This document shows positions 43,904 to 52,485 of a DNA stretch of 64,000 nt, piece after piece (the stretch's first letter is position 1; each line of letters starts with the position of its first letter). Under the pieces are notes generated by a model. The model did no database searches, was not told the origin of the DNA, and was given only the letters and a program-made list of their open reading frames with translations. The stretch lies in assembly GCA_051954235.1 (NCBI GenBank), contig JBQCHY010000055.1, positions 37,394 through 101,393 on the forward strand, in the 5' to 3' direction. This DNA is from 62-47 sp051954235 (GTDB taxonomy: Bacteria > Pseudomonadota > Alphaproteobacteria > Rhizobiales > Xanthobacteraceae). A program made the position numbers and the translations under genes.

Positions 43904-44389
43904 TCACGCCAGCCCGGCGGACGTCGCGTCCCAGGTCAGGATCGTGAAATCGAGATCGCCGACGCCCTCCTCGATCACGTTCCAGCCCAGTTCCTCATAG
44001 AGCGAGCGTCGCGACGGCCGCGCGGTGAGATAGACTTTCGGCACGCCGAGGCTCAGCGCATAGCGCGCGGCGTGGGCGATCAACTGCCGGCCGATGCGGC
44101 GCGAGCGGAATTTCGGCTCGATCCACACCGCCGCCACCCACGGCGTGTACTGCGGTCGCTCGTCGAGGTCGGAAGCGATCACCGACGCGGTGCCAGCGAA
44201 CACGCCTCCCTCATGAGCCACGAAGGCACGCGGCATTCCGCCGGAAGCCAGCCCCTCCTTCATCCGCTCGGTGATGTACTCGAGCGGAACGCCATTCGGC
44301 TGCCACCACGCGCGCCAGATCCGGTCGGCAATCTGATCAAAGAATTCCGGCCGATCCGATAGATTGGAAATGGTGATGCCCATGGTCAT
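43904..44389 (-). CDS. GNAT family N-acetyltransferase
   Basis: This 161-residue protein has the acetyl-CoA pyrophosphate loop RSRRIGRQLIAHA and C-terminal LYEELGWNVIEEG, typical GNAT features. The substrate cannot be told. Two ATGs (44389, 44383) are possible starts; neither has a good ribosome site. It is divergent from the YbhB-like gene by 125 bases. Confidence 0.88.
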   Translation of the reverse strand: MTMGITISNLSDRPEFFDQIADRIWRAWWQPNGVPLEYITERMKEGLASGGMPRAFVAHEGGVFAGTASVIASDLDERPQYTPWVAAVWIEPKFRSRRIGRQLIAHAARYALSLGVPKVYLTARPSRRSLYEELGWNVIEEGVGDLDFTILTWDATSAGLA

Positions 44390-44514
44390 GCATCTGGCAT
44401 AGGCAACGGCTCGCCGCCGGTCAATCGGACATCAAATGCCGTTTCCATCCCCACGCGGCCTGCTCTAAGATTCCGGCCATCCCAAAGCCTCTTGGCATCC
44501 ACCTCACGGAGAAC

Positions 44515-45015
44515 ATGATGACGTTCAAGGTCGAAAGCGACAGCTTCAAGGACGGCGACTACCTCGGCAAGGATCACATCCTGTCCGCCGATTTCGGATT
44601 CGGTTGCGCCGGCGGCAACAAGTCGCCGCATCTGCGCTGGAGCGGCGCACCGGAAGGCACCAAGAGCTTTTCCGTGACCTGCTTCGATCCCGACGCCCCG
44701 ACGGGCAGCGGCTTCTGGCATTGGGTGGTGGTCAACATTCCGGCCAACGTCACCGAGCTTGCGCTCGACGCGGGCAATCCGGCAAGCGGCAAGCTGCCGG
44801 CGGGCGCGCTACAGACCCGCACCGATTTCGGCGCGGCGGGTTACGGTGGCCCCTGTCCGCCGGAAGGCGATCACCCGCATCGCTATTTTTTCACCGTGCA
44901 TGCGGTGAAAGGCGAAGTCTCCGCCACCGTCGACACCTCGGCCGCCGTGGTCGGCTTCCAGCTTCACTTCAACACGCTGGCGAAGTCGGCGGTGATGGGA
45001 CTGTTCAAGCGGTAA
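44515..45015 (+). CDS. YbhB/YbcL (PEBP) family protein
   Basis: This 166-residue protein of the phosphatidylethanolamine-binding/Raf kinase inhibitor fold has CFDPDAPTGSGFWHWVVVNIP and YGGPCPPEGDHPHRYFFTVHA, the conserved ligand-pocket motifs. No bacterial role is firmly established. GGAG is three bases before the first ATG and six before the second (44518), so the second may be used. A repeat and the fbcH terminator follow. Confidence 0.9.
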   Translation: MMTFKVESDSFKDGDYLGKDHILSADFGFGCAGGNKSPHLRWSGAPEGTKSFSVTCFDPDAPTGSGFWHWVVVNIPANVTELALDAGNPASGKLPAGALQTRTDFGAAGYGGPCPPEGDHPHRYFFTVHAVKGEVSATVDTSAAVVGFQLHFNTLAKSAVMGLFKR

Positions 45016-45037
45016 GCAGACGCAGCGGAGTGACCCT

Positions 45038-45163
45038 GTGTCCCGGACGCGGTGCGGCGTTCTTTCACGCCGCGCCGCAGAGCCGGGACCGTTTCAACGA
45101 CGGCAGATGTGGCGGTCCCGGATCAGCGGCGCACCGCTTCGCGCTGCATCGCATCCGGGACAC
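45038..45163. repeat. Palindromic intergenic repeat, family D
   Basis: GTGTCCCGGACGCGG and CATCCGGGACAC form the ends, with inner AGCCGGGACC/GGTCCCGGAT and GCGGCGC segments. It lies between the YbhB-like gene and the fbcH terminator. Confidence 0.8.
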
Positions 45164-45178
45164 GAACGCTATCCAAGT

Positions 45179-45206
45179 AAAAAGCCCCCGCAAAGCGGGG
45201 GCTTTT
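45179..45206. terminator. Bidirectional rho-independent terminator
   Basis: AGCCCCCGC pairs with GCGGGGGCT around AAA. It is flanked by A-runs on the left and T-runs on the right, so it can end the fbcFH transcript (minus strand) and the YbhB-like transcript (plus strand). Confidence 0.93.
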
Positions 45207-45229
45207 CATTTTGCGTCGGGTTCGCGCGA

Positions 45230-47296
45230 TCAGTGCGCGTTGGCCCAGACCTTCTTCTTGGTGAAGTAGAGCAGGCCCGCGAAGATGATCAGGAAGATCA
45301 TCGCCTGCATGCCGAGACGCTTGCGCGCCTCCATATGCGGTTCGGCCGTCCACATCAGGAACGTCGCCACGTCGTGCGCATATTGCGCGACCGTCTGCGG
45401 CGTGCCGTCGTCGTAGGTGACCTGGTCGTTCGACAGCGGCTTCGGCATCTTGATGGCATGACCGGGGAAGTACTTGTTGTAGTACGCACCCTGAGGAATG
45501 GTCACGCCGGCCGGCGGATTGTCCGCATAACCCTGCAGGATCGCATCGACGTAGTTCGGGCCCTGCTCCTGGAACTGGGTGAAGAAGTCGAAGATGAACT
45601 GCGGGAAACCGCGGGCATAAGACCGCGCCTTGGCGATCAAGGACAGGTCCGGCGGAGCCGCACCGCCGTTGGAGGCGCGGGCAGCGTTCTCGTTCGGGAA
45701 CGGTGCCGGGAACTTGTCGGCGACACGGCCCGGCCGCTCGAACATCTCGCCGGCATCGTTCGGTCCATCCTGCACCTTGTACTCGGCCGCGACCGCCGCG
45801 GCCTGCGCCGGGGTGTAGCCCGGACCGCCCGGATCGGCCAGATTGCGGAAGTGCAGCAAGTTCATCGAGTGGCAGGTCGAGCAGACTTCCTTGTAGACCT
45901 TGTAGCCACGCTGCAAGGCGCCACGATCGAACTTGCCGAACGGGCCGGCGAACGACCATGACAGCGACGGCGGGTTCTCGGAGTGATCCGCCGCCTTGGC
46001 CTGCTGCACACCACCGGTGAGCAACGCGGCACCAGCGAGCAACGCCACCGCGATCGAGGCAACCGCCTTCTTGCCGGACTTCGCCAGCACGTCGTCGGCG
46101 ATCGAATTCGGCACCGCGCGCGGCGTCTCGATACGGCTGAGGATCGGCAGCACGATCAGGAAGTAAGCGAAGTAGCAGAACGTCAGGATGCGGCCGACGG
46201 TGACGTAGACACCTTCAGCCGGCTTGCCGCCAAGCCAGCCCAGCAGCACGCAGATCACGACGAAGATCCAGAAGAACTGCTTGGCGAGCGGACGATAGCG
46301 CAGCGAACGGGTCTTGGCGCTGTCGAGCCACGGCAGGAAGGCCAGCACGAGGATCGCGCTGAACATCGCAATGACGCCGCCGAGCTTGCTCGGGATCGAA
46401 CGCAGGATTGCGTAGAACGGCAGGTAGTACCATTCGGGCACGATGTGCGCCGGGGTGACGCCTGGATTGGCCTGCACGTAGTTCTCCGCATCGCCGAGAT
46501 AGTTCGGCATGTAGAAGATGAACCATGCGAAGAAGATCAGGAAGCAGGCCATGCCGAACCCGTCCTTGATGGTCGCGTAAGGCGTGAACGGCACGGTGTC
46601 CTTCTCGGTCTTCGGCTCGACGCCAGCCGGGTTGTTCTGACCGGCGACGTGCAGCGCCCAAACGTGCAGCACGACGACGCCGGCGATCACGAACGGCAGC
46701 AGGTAGTGCAGCGAGAAGAAGCGGTTCAGCGTCGGGTTGCCGACCGAATAGCCGCCCCACAGCAAGGTCACGATGCTCTCGCCGACGTAAGGAATGGCCG
46801 AGAACAGGTTGGTGATGACGGTGGCGCCCCAGAAGCTCATCTGGCCCCACGGCAGCACGTAGCCCATGAAGCCGGTGGCCATCATCAGCAGATAGATGAT
46901 GACGCCGAGGATCCACAGTACTTCGCGCGGCGCCTTGTACGATCCGTAGTAGAGACCGCGGAACATGTGGATGTAGACGGCGATGAAGAACATCGACGCG
47001 CCGGCAGCGTGCATGTTGCGCAGCAGCCAGCCGTAGTTGACGTCACGAACGATCGCCTCGACCGAGTTGAAGGCCATGTCGACGTGCGGCGTGTAGTGCA
47101 TCGCCAGGATGATGCCGGTGATGATCTGAAGCGCCAGCATCATCGAAAGGATGCCGCCGAAGGTCCACCAGTAGTTCAGGTTGCGCGGCGTCGGATACGC
47201 CACGAACGAGGAGTGGATGAGGCCGCCGATCGGCAGGCGCGTTTCCAGCCATTTCAGGAAGCCGTTTTGTGGCTGGTAGGTCGAGGGTCCGCTCAT
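45230..47296 (-). CDS. fbcH: Fused cytochrome b / cytochrome c1 of the bc1 complex
   Basis: This 688-residue polyprotein carries cytochrome b (about 1-410) and cytochrome c1 (from about 435). Cytochrome b shows the haem histidines in LLRNMHAAGASMFFIAVYIHMF and HYLLPFVIAGVVVLHVWALHV, and the quinol-site PEWY. An internal signal peptide ends at AKA-AD near residue 434. Cytochrome c1 has the haem motif CSTCH (472-476), axial Met617 in IKMPKPLS, and a C-terminal anchor helix. In Bradyrhizobium the fbcH product is processed into two subunits. A bidirectional terminator ends the transcript. Confidence 0.97.
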   Translation of the reverse strand: MSGPSTYQPQNGFLKWLETRLPIGGLIHSSFVAYPTPRNLNYWWTFGGILSMMLALQIITGIILAMHYTPHVDMAFNSVEAIVRDVNYGWLLRNMHAAGASMFFIAVYIHMFRGLYYGSYKAPREVLWILGVIIYLLMMATGFMGYVLPWGQMSFWGATVITNLFSAIPYVGESIVTLLWGGYSVGNPTLNRFFSLHYLLPFVIAGVVVLHVWALHVAGQNNPAGVEPKTEKDTVPFTPYATIKDGFGMACFLIFFAWFIFYMPNYLGDAENYVQANPGVTPAHIVPEWYYLPFYAILRSIPSKLGGVIAMFSAILVLAFLPWLDSAKTRSLRYRPLAKQFFWIFVVICVLLGWLGGKPAEGVYVTVGRILTFCYFAYFLIVLPILSRIETPRAVPNSIADDVLAKSGKKAVASIAVALLAGAALLTGGVQQAKAADHSENPPSLSWSFAGPFGKFDRGALQRGYKVYKEVCSTCHSMNLLHFRNLADPGGPGYTPAQAAAVAAEYKVQDGPNDAGEMFERPGRVADKFPAPFPNENAARASNGGAAPPDLSLIAKARSYARGFPQFIFDFFTQFQEQGPNYVDAILQGYADNPPAGVTIPQGAYYNKYFPGHAIKMPKPLSNDQVTYDDGTPQTVAQYAHDVATFLMWTAEPHMEARKRLGMQAMIFLIIFAGLLYFTKKKVWANAH

Positions 47297-47353
47297 GGTG
47301 CGATCCTAGGAAATTAATACGGTGACGCTGCCGGTGGGAAAACCTGCGGCAGG

Positions 47354-47881
47354 TTAGCCGATCTGAATTTTGGTGTCGGAGACGAAGTTGTAGGGCGGGA
47401 CCGCCAGGTTCAGCGGCGCGGGGCCGCGCCGGATGCGGCCGGAGGAATCGTACTGCGACCCGTGGCAGGGGCAGAAGAAACCGTCGTATTCGCCTTCGTG
47501 GGCAATCGGGATGCAGCCCAGGTGGGTGCAGATGCCGATCACCACCAGCCAGTTGTCATGGCCTTCCTTGACACGGGCCTGATCGGTCTGCGGATCGGGC
47601 AGGCTCGCAACCGGAACGGCGCGCGCCTCGTCGATCTGCTTCTTGGTGCGGTTCATGATGTAGATCGGCTTGCCGCGCCAGAACACCTTGATGTCCTGAC
47701 CGGACGCGATCGGCGTCAAGTCGACCTGGATCGGGGCACCGGCCGCGATGGTCGAAGCATCCGGATTCATTTGTGAAATCAGCGGCCAGACGAACGCTGC
47801 CGCGCCCACCGCGGCGGCCGCTCCGGTGGCCACATAAAGGAAATCACGGCGTGTCGGATCCGCCGAAGACGCTGTCGTCAC
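47354..47881 (-). CDS. petA: Rieske iron-sulfur subunit of cytochrome bc1 complex
   Basis: This 175-residue protein has a twin-arginine-type N-terminus (RRDFLYVATGAAAAVGAAAF) acting as signal and anchor. The 2Fe-2S motifs are CTHLGC and CPCHGS. The start is GTG 47881; earlier frame sequence is not conserved. It is the first gene of a two-gene unit (fbcF-fbcH) that encodes the whole three-subunit core complex. Confidence 0.95.
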   Translation of the reverse strand: MTTASSADPTRRDFLYVATGAAAAVGAAAFVWPLISQMNPDASTIAAGAPIQVDLTPIASGQDIKVFWRGKPIYIMNRTKKQIDEARAVPVASLPDPQTDQARVKEGHDNWLVVIGICTHLGCIPIAHEGEYDGFFCPCHGSQYDSSGRIRRGPAPLNLAVPPYNFVSDTKIQIG

Positions 47882-48160
47882 GATTCCAAACCCTTTCTCT
47901 CCTGCAACCAGCCCCCTATCCCGGAAAGAGCCGCGAAAGCGGCCGGGACGGACTGCCGGCGCCCGCGACCCCCGCGGCGGCAGAATGTGACCGCATAACC
48001 CGCCCGAACGGGCAGAACACACAGTCCAGAATCGTTCTATTGGCACCCTTGCCGATGGAGCGCAAGCCCGCTATCGGCTGAGCCGCGTGCAATGCACGAA
48101 AACCACGGAATCCGGCGAATGATTTCCGTCGTCTCAGTGGTCCCGAAAGGACGACGGCCC

Positions 48161-48631
48161 ATGCAGATCGCGCTCTATCAGCCCGACATTCCGCAGAACA
48201 CCGGAACGATTCTGCGGCTGTGCGCCTGCCTGCGGGTCGATGCCCATATCATCGAGCCCGCCGGCTTCCCGGTTTCGGACCGGCACTTCCGCCGATCCGG
48301 CATGGATTACCTCGACCAAGTCAGCATCACCCGGCACGATTCCTGGACCAAATTCGAAGAATGGCGCGCGGCGTCGGAGGCGCGCCTGCTGCTGTTTACC
48401 ACCAAGGGCAGCCGCTCCTACCTTGATCACAGCTACGCGCCGACCGATATCCTCCTTTTCGGGCGGGAAAGCGCCGGGGTCCCCGAGGCCGTCGCGGACG
48501 CCGCCGATGCCCGGCTCCTGATCCCGATCGCGCCTGGCCTGCGCTCGCTCAACGTCGCCATGGCGGCGGCGATGGCGGTGGGCGAGGCGCTCCGCCAGAC
48601 CGACCCGACCATGCTGGAGAGTAGCCGGTGA
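48161..48631 (+). CDS. trmL: tRNA (cytidine(34)-2'-O)-methyltransferase
   Basis: This 156-residue SPOUT methyltransferase has the N-terminal MQIALYQPDIPQNTGTILRL and the trefoil-knot AdoMet motifs LLFGRESAGVPEAV and IPIAPGLRSLNVAMAAAMAVGEAL. It methylates the wobble ribose of Leu tRNAs. AAGGA precedes ATG 48161 by ten bases. Its end overlaps the queE start by four bases, so the two tRNA-modification genes are translationally coupled. It is divergent from fbcF. Confidence 0.95.
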   Translation: MQIALYQPDIPQNTGTILRLCACLRVDAHIIEPAGFPVSDRHFRRSGMDYLDQVSITRHDSWTKFEEWRAASEARLLLFTTKGSRSYLDHSYAPTDILLFGRESAGVPEAVADAADARLLIPIAPGLRSLNVAMAAAMAVGEALRQTDPTMLESSR

Positions 48632-49257
48632 GCTATGCCGTCAAGGAAATCTTCCTGACTTTACAAGGTGAAGGCGCCCATGCCGGCCGCGCCGCCGTGT
48701 TCTGCCGATTCAGCGGCTGCAACCTGTGGAGCGGCCGCGAGGAAGACCGCGCCACGGCGGTCTGCACGTTTTGCGACACCGATTTCGTCGGCATGGACGG
48801 CACGCTCGGCGGGCGCTATGGCACGGCGGACGAACTGGCTGAGACCGTCGCCGCGCAGTGGGCCGGAACGGGCGAGCGCTACGTGGTGTTGACCGGAGGC
48901 GAGCCGCTGTTGCAAGTGGACGACGCGCTGGTGGCGGCGCTCCACGAGCGCGGCTTCACAATTGCGATCGAGACCAACGGCACCGTCGATCCGCCGGATG
49001 GGATCGACTGGATTTGCGTGAGTCCGAAAGCCGGCGCCAGTTTGCGAATTCGCAAAGGCCACGAACTCAAACTGGTCTATCCGCAGACCGAGAACCGGCC
49101 GGAGGATTTCGCGCATCTCACGTTCGAGCGCTTCTCGTTACAGCCGCTCGACGGCCCGGATGTCATCGAGAACACCGCGCGGGCGATCGATTACTGTCTG
49201 CGCCATCCGCAATGGCGGCTGAGCGTGCAGACGCACAAGACGCTGGGGATCAGGTAG
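48628..49257 (+). CDS. queE: 7-carboxy-7-deazaguanine synthase
   Basis: This 209-residue radical-SAM enzyme makes 7-carboxy-7-deazaguanine in queuosine synthesis. Its cluster cysteines are spread as in QueE, CRFSGCNLW followed by CTFCDT after a 14-residue insert, and FLTLQGEGAHAGR and VLTGGEPLLQ are typical. The start is GTG 48628, overlapping the trmL stop. A repeat separates it from the QueD-like gene downstream. Confidence 0.93.
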   Translation: MSYAVKEIFLTLQGEGAHAGRAAVFCRFSGCNLWSGREEDRATAVCTFCDTDFVGMDGTLGGRYGTADELAETVAAQWAGTGERYVVLTGGEPLLQVDDALVAALHERGFTIAIETNGTVDPPDGIDWICVSPKAGASLRIRKGHELKLVYPQTENRPEDFAHLTFERFSLQPLDGPDVIENTARAIDYCLRHPQWRLSVQTHKTLGIR

Positions 49258-49265
49258 GGCTACAT

Positions 49266-49350
49266 CGTCATTGCGAGCGAAGCGACGCAATCCAGAAGGC
49301 CAAGGAGTAAGAGCTGGATTGCTTCGGAGCTTTCGCTCCTCGCACTGACG
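49266..49350. repeat. Palindromic intergenic repeat, family A (copy 3, diverged)
   Basis: CGTCATTGCGAGCGAAGC and CTCCTCGCACTGACG form diverged ends; the inner GCTGGATTGCTTC is kept. It fills the queE-queD gap. Confidence 0.75.
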
Positions 49351-49372
49351 GAGGCAGGAGTAGATCGAAACC

Positions 49373-49744
49373 ATGTGGGAATTGACCAAGGCGTTTCATT
49401 TCGAGGCCGCGCATGCGCTGCCGGGAACGACGCTGGGCGAAGCGGGCCAGGAAATCCACGGCCACTCCTTCCGCGCCGAAGTGGCGATCCGCGGCACGCC
49501 GGACCCGGCGACCGGAATGCTGCTCGACCTCGGCCTGCTGGAGCGTGCGCTCGGCGACGTCCGCAAGACACTCGACCACAAGTTCCTCAACAACATCGAG
49601 GCGCTCGGCGCGCCGACGCTGGAAAACATCACGCGCTTCATCTGGGAACGTGTGCAACACGCGGGCACCGTCACCCGTGTTAGCGTCTATCGCGACAGTT
49701 GCCAGGAATCCTGCACCTACTTCGGGCCGCAGCAACCCACGTAA
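49373..49744 (+). CDS. queD: 6-carboxytetrahydropterin synthase homologue (QueD/PTPS), no catalytic Cys
   Basis: This 123-residue T-fold protein has FEAAHALPG, HGHSF and DHKFLN, which supply the zinc-binding histidines. E. coli QueD has a Cys four residues before HGH; here the segment is EAGQEIHGHSF with no Cys, and the only cysteines are near the C-terminus. PTPS-III enzymes replace this Cys with Glu, and a Glu lies two residues before the HGH. The gene sits with queE, so a queuosine role is expected, but the chemistry may differ. Confidence 0.85.
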   Translation: MWELTKAFHFEAAHALPGTTLGEAGQEIHGHSFRAEVAIRGTPDPATGMLLDLGLLERALGDVRKTLDHKFLNNIEALGAPTLENITRFIWERVQHAGTVTRVSVYRDSCQESCTYFGPQQPT

Positions 49745-49793
49745 CCACTTTGAGATTCTGGCTGGAAATGTAACGCGCAATAGTAGGCAAAGC

Positions 49794-49920
49794 CGTCATG
49801 CCCGGCCTTGTGCCGGGCATCCACGTCCTTTCTGAAATTCAGCAAGAGAAGACGTGGATGGCCGGGACATAGGCGAGCGAAGCGACACCGTTCTTCGAAC
49901 GGCTATGCCCGGCCATAACG
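49794..49920. repeat. Palindromic intergenic repeat, family B (copy 5)
   Basis: CGTCATGCCCGGCCTTGTGC at one end and CTATGCCCGGCCATAACG at the other enclose CATCCACGTCCTT/AAGACGTGGATGGCC. It fills the queD-hemF gap. Confidence 0.9.
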
Positions 49921-49973
49921 GAGTTTAACATTTTTCCAGTTCACGCCGACGCAGCAAGGATCAGGAGCCGCGC

Positions 49974-50861
49974 ATGGACGTTTCCCTCATCGACCAGCAC
50001 AAATCCTCAGCCCGTGCCTGGTTCGAATCCCTGCGCGACCAGATCTGCGCTGCCTTTGAAAAACTTGAGGACGACGCGCCCGCGCCGCTCTATCCCGGTA
50101 GCGCGGGACGTTTCGTGCGCACGCCGTGGGATCGCACCGATCACACCGGCCAGCCGGGTGGCGGCGGCGTGATGTCGGTGATGCGCGGCAGATTATTCGA
50201 GAAGGTCGGCGTGCATTGCTCGACGGTGCATGGCGAATTCGCGCCGGAATTTCGCGCGCAGATTCCCGGCGCCAGTGAGGATCCCCGCTTCTGGGCCTCC
50301 GGCATCTCGCTGATCGCGCACATGCACAATCCGCACGTACCCGCGGTGCATATGAACACGCGTTTCGTGGTGACGACGAAAGCATGGTTCGGCGGCGGCG
50401 CCGATCTGACGCCGGTGCTCGACCGCCGTCGCACGCAGGAAGATGCCGACACCCAGGCATTTCATGCCGCGATGAAGGACGCGTGCGATGCGCACGCCAA
50501 GATCGCGCCCTACGATAAATACAAAGCGTGGTGCGACGAGTATTTCTATCTGCCGCATCGCAAGGAAGCGCGCGGCGTCGGCGGCATCTTCTACGACTGG
50601 CACGACTCGACGGACTGGGACGCCGACTTCGCCTTTACCCAAGATGTCGGCCGCGCCTTCCTGAAGATTTATCCCGATCTGGTGCGCCGCAATTTCAACA
50701 CCGCATGGACGCCGGCGGATCGCGAAGAGCAACTCATTCGCCGCGGCCGCTACGTCGAATTCAATCTGCTCTACGATCGCGGCACGATCTTCGGCCTCAA
50801 GACCGGCGGCAATGTCGACTCGATCCTGTCGTCGATGCCGCCCGAGGTGAAGTGGCCCTGA
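49974..50861 (+). CDS. hemF: Coproporphyrinogen III oxidase, oxygen-dependent
   Basis: This 295-residue enzyme converts coproporphyrinogen III to protoporphyrinogen IX with O2 in haem synthesis. GGGGVMSVMRGRLFEKVGV and HMNTRFVVTTKAWFGGGADL, plus CDEYFYLPHRKEARGVGGIF and FNLLYDRGTIFGLKTGG, are signature segments. CAGGAG lies six bases before ATG 49974. It stands alone between repeats of families B and A. Confidence 0.96.
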   Translation: MDVSLIDQHKSSARAWFESLRDQICAAFEKLEDDAPAPLYPGSAGRFVRTPWDRTDHTGQPGGGGVMSVMRGRLFEKVGVHCSTVHGEFAPEFRAQIPGASEDPRFWASGISLIAHMHNPHVPAVHMNTRFVVTTKAWFGGGADLTPVLDRRRTQEDADTQAFHAAMKDACDAHAKIAPYDKYKAWCDEYFYLPHRKEARGVGGIFYDWHDSTDWDADFAFTQDVGRAFLKIYPDLVRRNFNTAWTPADREEQLIRRGRYVEFNLLYDRGTIFGLKTGGNVDSILSSMPPEVKWP

Positions 50862-50870
50862 GGTCCAATC

Positions 50871-50952
50871 GTCATTGCGAGCGCAAGCGAAGCAATCCAC
50901 TTCTTTCTTGTGGCTTCTGGATTGCTTCGTCGCTTCGCTCCTCGCAATGACG
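50871..50952. repeat. Palindromic intergenic repeat, family A (copy 4)
   Basis: CGTCATTGCGAGCGCAAGC and CTCCTCGCAATGACG enclose GAAGCAATCCA/TGGATTGCTTC, between the convergent hemF and CCA genes. Confidence 0.9.
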
Positions 50953-50968
50953 AAACTCGTGTACGACG

Positions 50969-52225
50969 TTACAGCTTGTGATCGCGCGCGAACCGCGCGG
51001 CGGTCTGATCGGCGATCGCGTCGAGCGCATCGGACTCGCACGGAAAACCCGCCGCAAGCCATGCATCCTCGGCCAGCGACAGCAGGTGGCCGAGCGCCGG
51101 CCCCTCCGAAAAACCGCGAGCAATGAAGTCCGACGCTTTCAGCGGAAACACCGGGATCGGCCAGCGATCCGGCAGTGCAATGAGTTGCTGCCAATAGGTC
51201 GGATCGGCGCCCAGCCCCGCCCTCGCCCAGGCCAGCATCACACGATCGCGAAACCGCGCCTCGCCGAGACGATAGAGCCGTTTTTGCGCGGTCGCCTCGT
51301 CCATTCCGGCGAGCCGCCACCAGCGATGCCCCATCGAATCCAGCATCTTGATATCGCTGTTCGACAGCCGCAGCCGCGCGCCTAGTCGCCGTGCATCTTC
51401 GGTGACTGCGACCGCCAGCGCGCCGAGCCGCAGCATCGCGTCGGGCTTGAGCCCACGTAGCCGCTCGATCTCGATCATCGCGGCGAGCGTGGCCGGATAG
51501 GCGACGCCGATGAGGATCGGCAGCAGCAGGCCGCCGTCGCGCATCGCCACCACCGCATCCAGCGCGTTCTCGGCAACGAGCAATTTGCGCATCTCCATGC
51601 CGATGCGTTCGGCGGAGAGTTGCGACAACCCCGCGCGTCCGCGAATACAGGCGAGATAGCCGTCGCGGTCGAGACCGCCGGCACCATACGCAGCGGAAAA
51701 GCGGAAGAAGCGCAGAATGCGTAAGTAATCCTCCGCGATGCGGCGGTCCGGATCGCCGATGAAGCGAACGCGCCGCCGCGCAAGATCGGCAAGACCGCCG
51801 ACATGATCGTGGATCACGCCCGTCGCATCCACCGACAGCCCGTTGATCGTAAAATCGCGGCGCTCCGCGTCGCGCACCCAATCGCGTCCGAAGGCGACGG
51901 TCGCCTTGCGGCCGAAGGTCTCGACATCCTCGCGCAGCGTGGTGACTTCGAACGGCTGACCGTCGGCCACCAACGTCACCGTGCCATGCGCGATGCCGGT
52001 CGGCACGCTCTTGATCCGCGCTGCCACCGCGCGCCGAACGACTTCTTCGGGTATCGCGGTCGTGGCGATATCGATATCGCCGAGCGGCAATTTCAGCAGC
52101 GCATTACGCACCGCGCCGCCGACCACGCGCGCTTCCTCGCCGTCCGCATTGAGCAACGCCAGCACGCGCGCGGCTGGCCCGGAGGTCAACCATGGTGCGT
52201 CGTGAAGCGTTGCCGTCTCGGTCAT
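50969..52225 (-). CDS. cca: CCA tRNA nucleotidyltransferase / poly(A) polymerase family protein
   Basis: This 418-residue class II nucleotidyltransferase has the active site VVGGAVRNALL and GDIDIATTA, then RRDFTINGLSVD and the DPDRRIAEDYLRILRFFRFSAAYG RNA-binding region. It adds or repairs the tRNA 3' CCA. ATG 52225 overlaps the DUF6111 stop by four bases (ATGA), so it is coupled to the upstream genes. It is the last gene of a four-gene overlapping operon. Confidence 0.93.
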   Translation of the reverse strand: MTETATLHDAPWLTSGPAARVLALLNADGEEARVVGGAVRNALLKLPLGDIDIATTAIPEEVVRRAVAARIKSVPTGIAHGTVTLVADGQPFEVTTLREDVETFGRKATVAFGRDWVRDAERRDFTINGLSVDATGVIHDHVGGLADLARRRVRFIGDPDRRIAEDYLRILRFFRFSAAYGAGGLDRDGYLACIRGRAGLSQLSAERIGMEMRKLLVAENALDAVVAMRDGGLLLPILIGVAYPATLAAMIEIERLRGLKPDAMLRLGALAVAVTEDARRLGARLRLSNSDIKMLDSMGHRWWRLAGMDEATAQKRLYRLGEARFRDRVMLAWARAGLGADPTYWQQLIALPDRWPIPVFPLKASDFIARGFSEGPALGHLLSLAEDAWLAAGFPCESDALDAIADQTAARFARDHKL

Positions 52226-52485
52226 TTCTCGGTTCCGGGCACCAGCTTGCCGTTTTCCATATGGGCGGGAACGTAAGTCGAATTCGGCGGCGCGCCGGAA
52301 AAGTGCGCCAGCAGGACGAGGCTGAGGATGGTGAGCAGGAATGCGCCGATCGCCAGCCGCGCCACGATACGCAACGGCCATGAATTTGAAGCAAACACGC
52401 CGGAACGCGTCGCGAGCAAATAAGCCGCGTAGATCGCAAACGGAATCAGGAAAATTCCGACTTCAGTCAGAACCGGACGGATCAT
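52222..52485 (-). CDS. DUF6111-like small membrane protein
   Basis: This 87-residue protein has two hydrophobic helices (VGIFLIPFAIYAAYLLA and LAIGAFLLTILSLVLLAHF) and a C-terminal AHMENGKLVPG, typical of DUF6111. It overlaps both neighbours by four bases (ATGA). Function is unknown; the operon context links it with RNA 3'-end and coenzyme A housekeeping. Confidence 0.85.
   Translation of the reverse strand: MIRPVLTEVGIFLIPFAIYAAYLLATRSGVFASNSWPLRIVARLAIGAFLLTILSLVLLAHFSGAPPNSTYVPAHMENGKLVPGTEK

Noticed and set aside
41627..44362. A very long open frame (over 900 codons) on the plus strand opposite trpEG
   Set aside because: It is antisense to clear trpEG motifs over almost its whole length, is rich in Arg/His/Ala as expected from GC-rich reverse frames, and has no domain signature.
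45230..47296. The cytochrome b-c1 fusion as a possible sequencing or frame error
   Set aside because: The frame is open throughout, an internal signal peptide joins the halves, and the fusion is the known fbcH arrangement in Bradyrhizobium relatives.
45983..47317. A long plus-strand open frame opposite fbcH
   Set aside because: It is antisense to conserved cytochrome b motifs and has an unnatural composition.
21078..50952. Dispersed short repeats as a CRISPR array
   Set aside because: Copies are isolated, palindromic and far apart, without regular spacers or cas genes.
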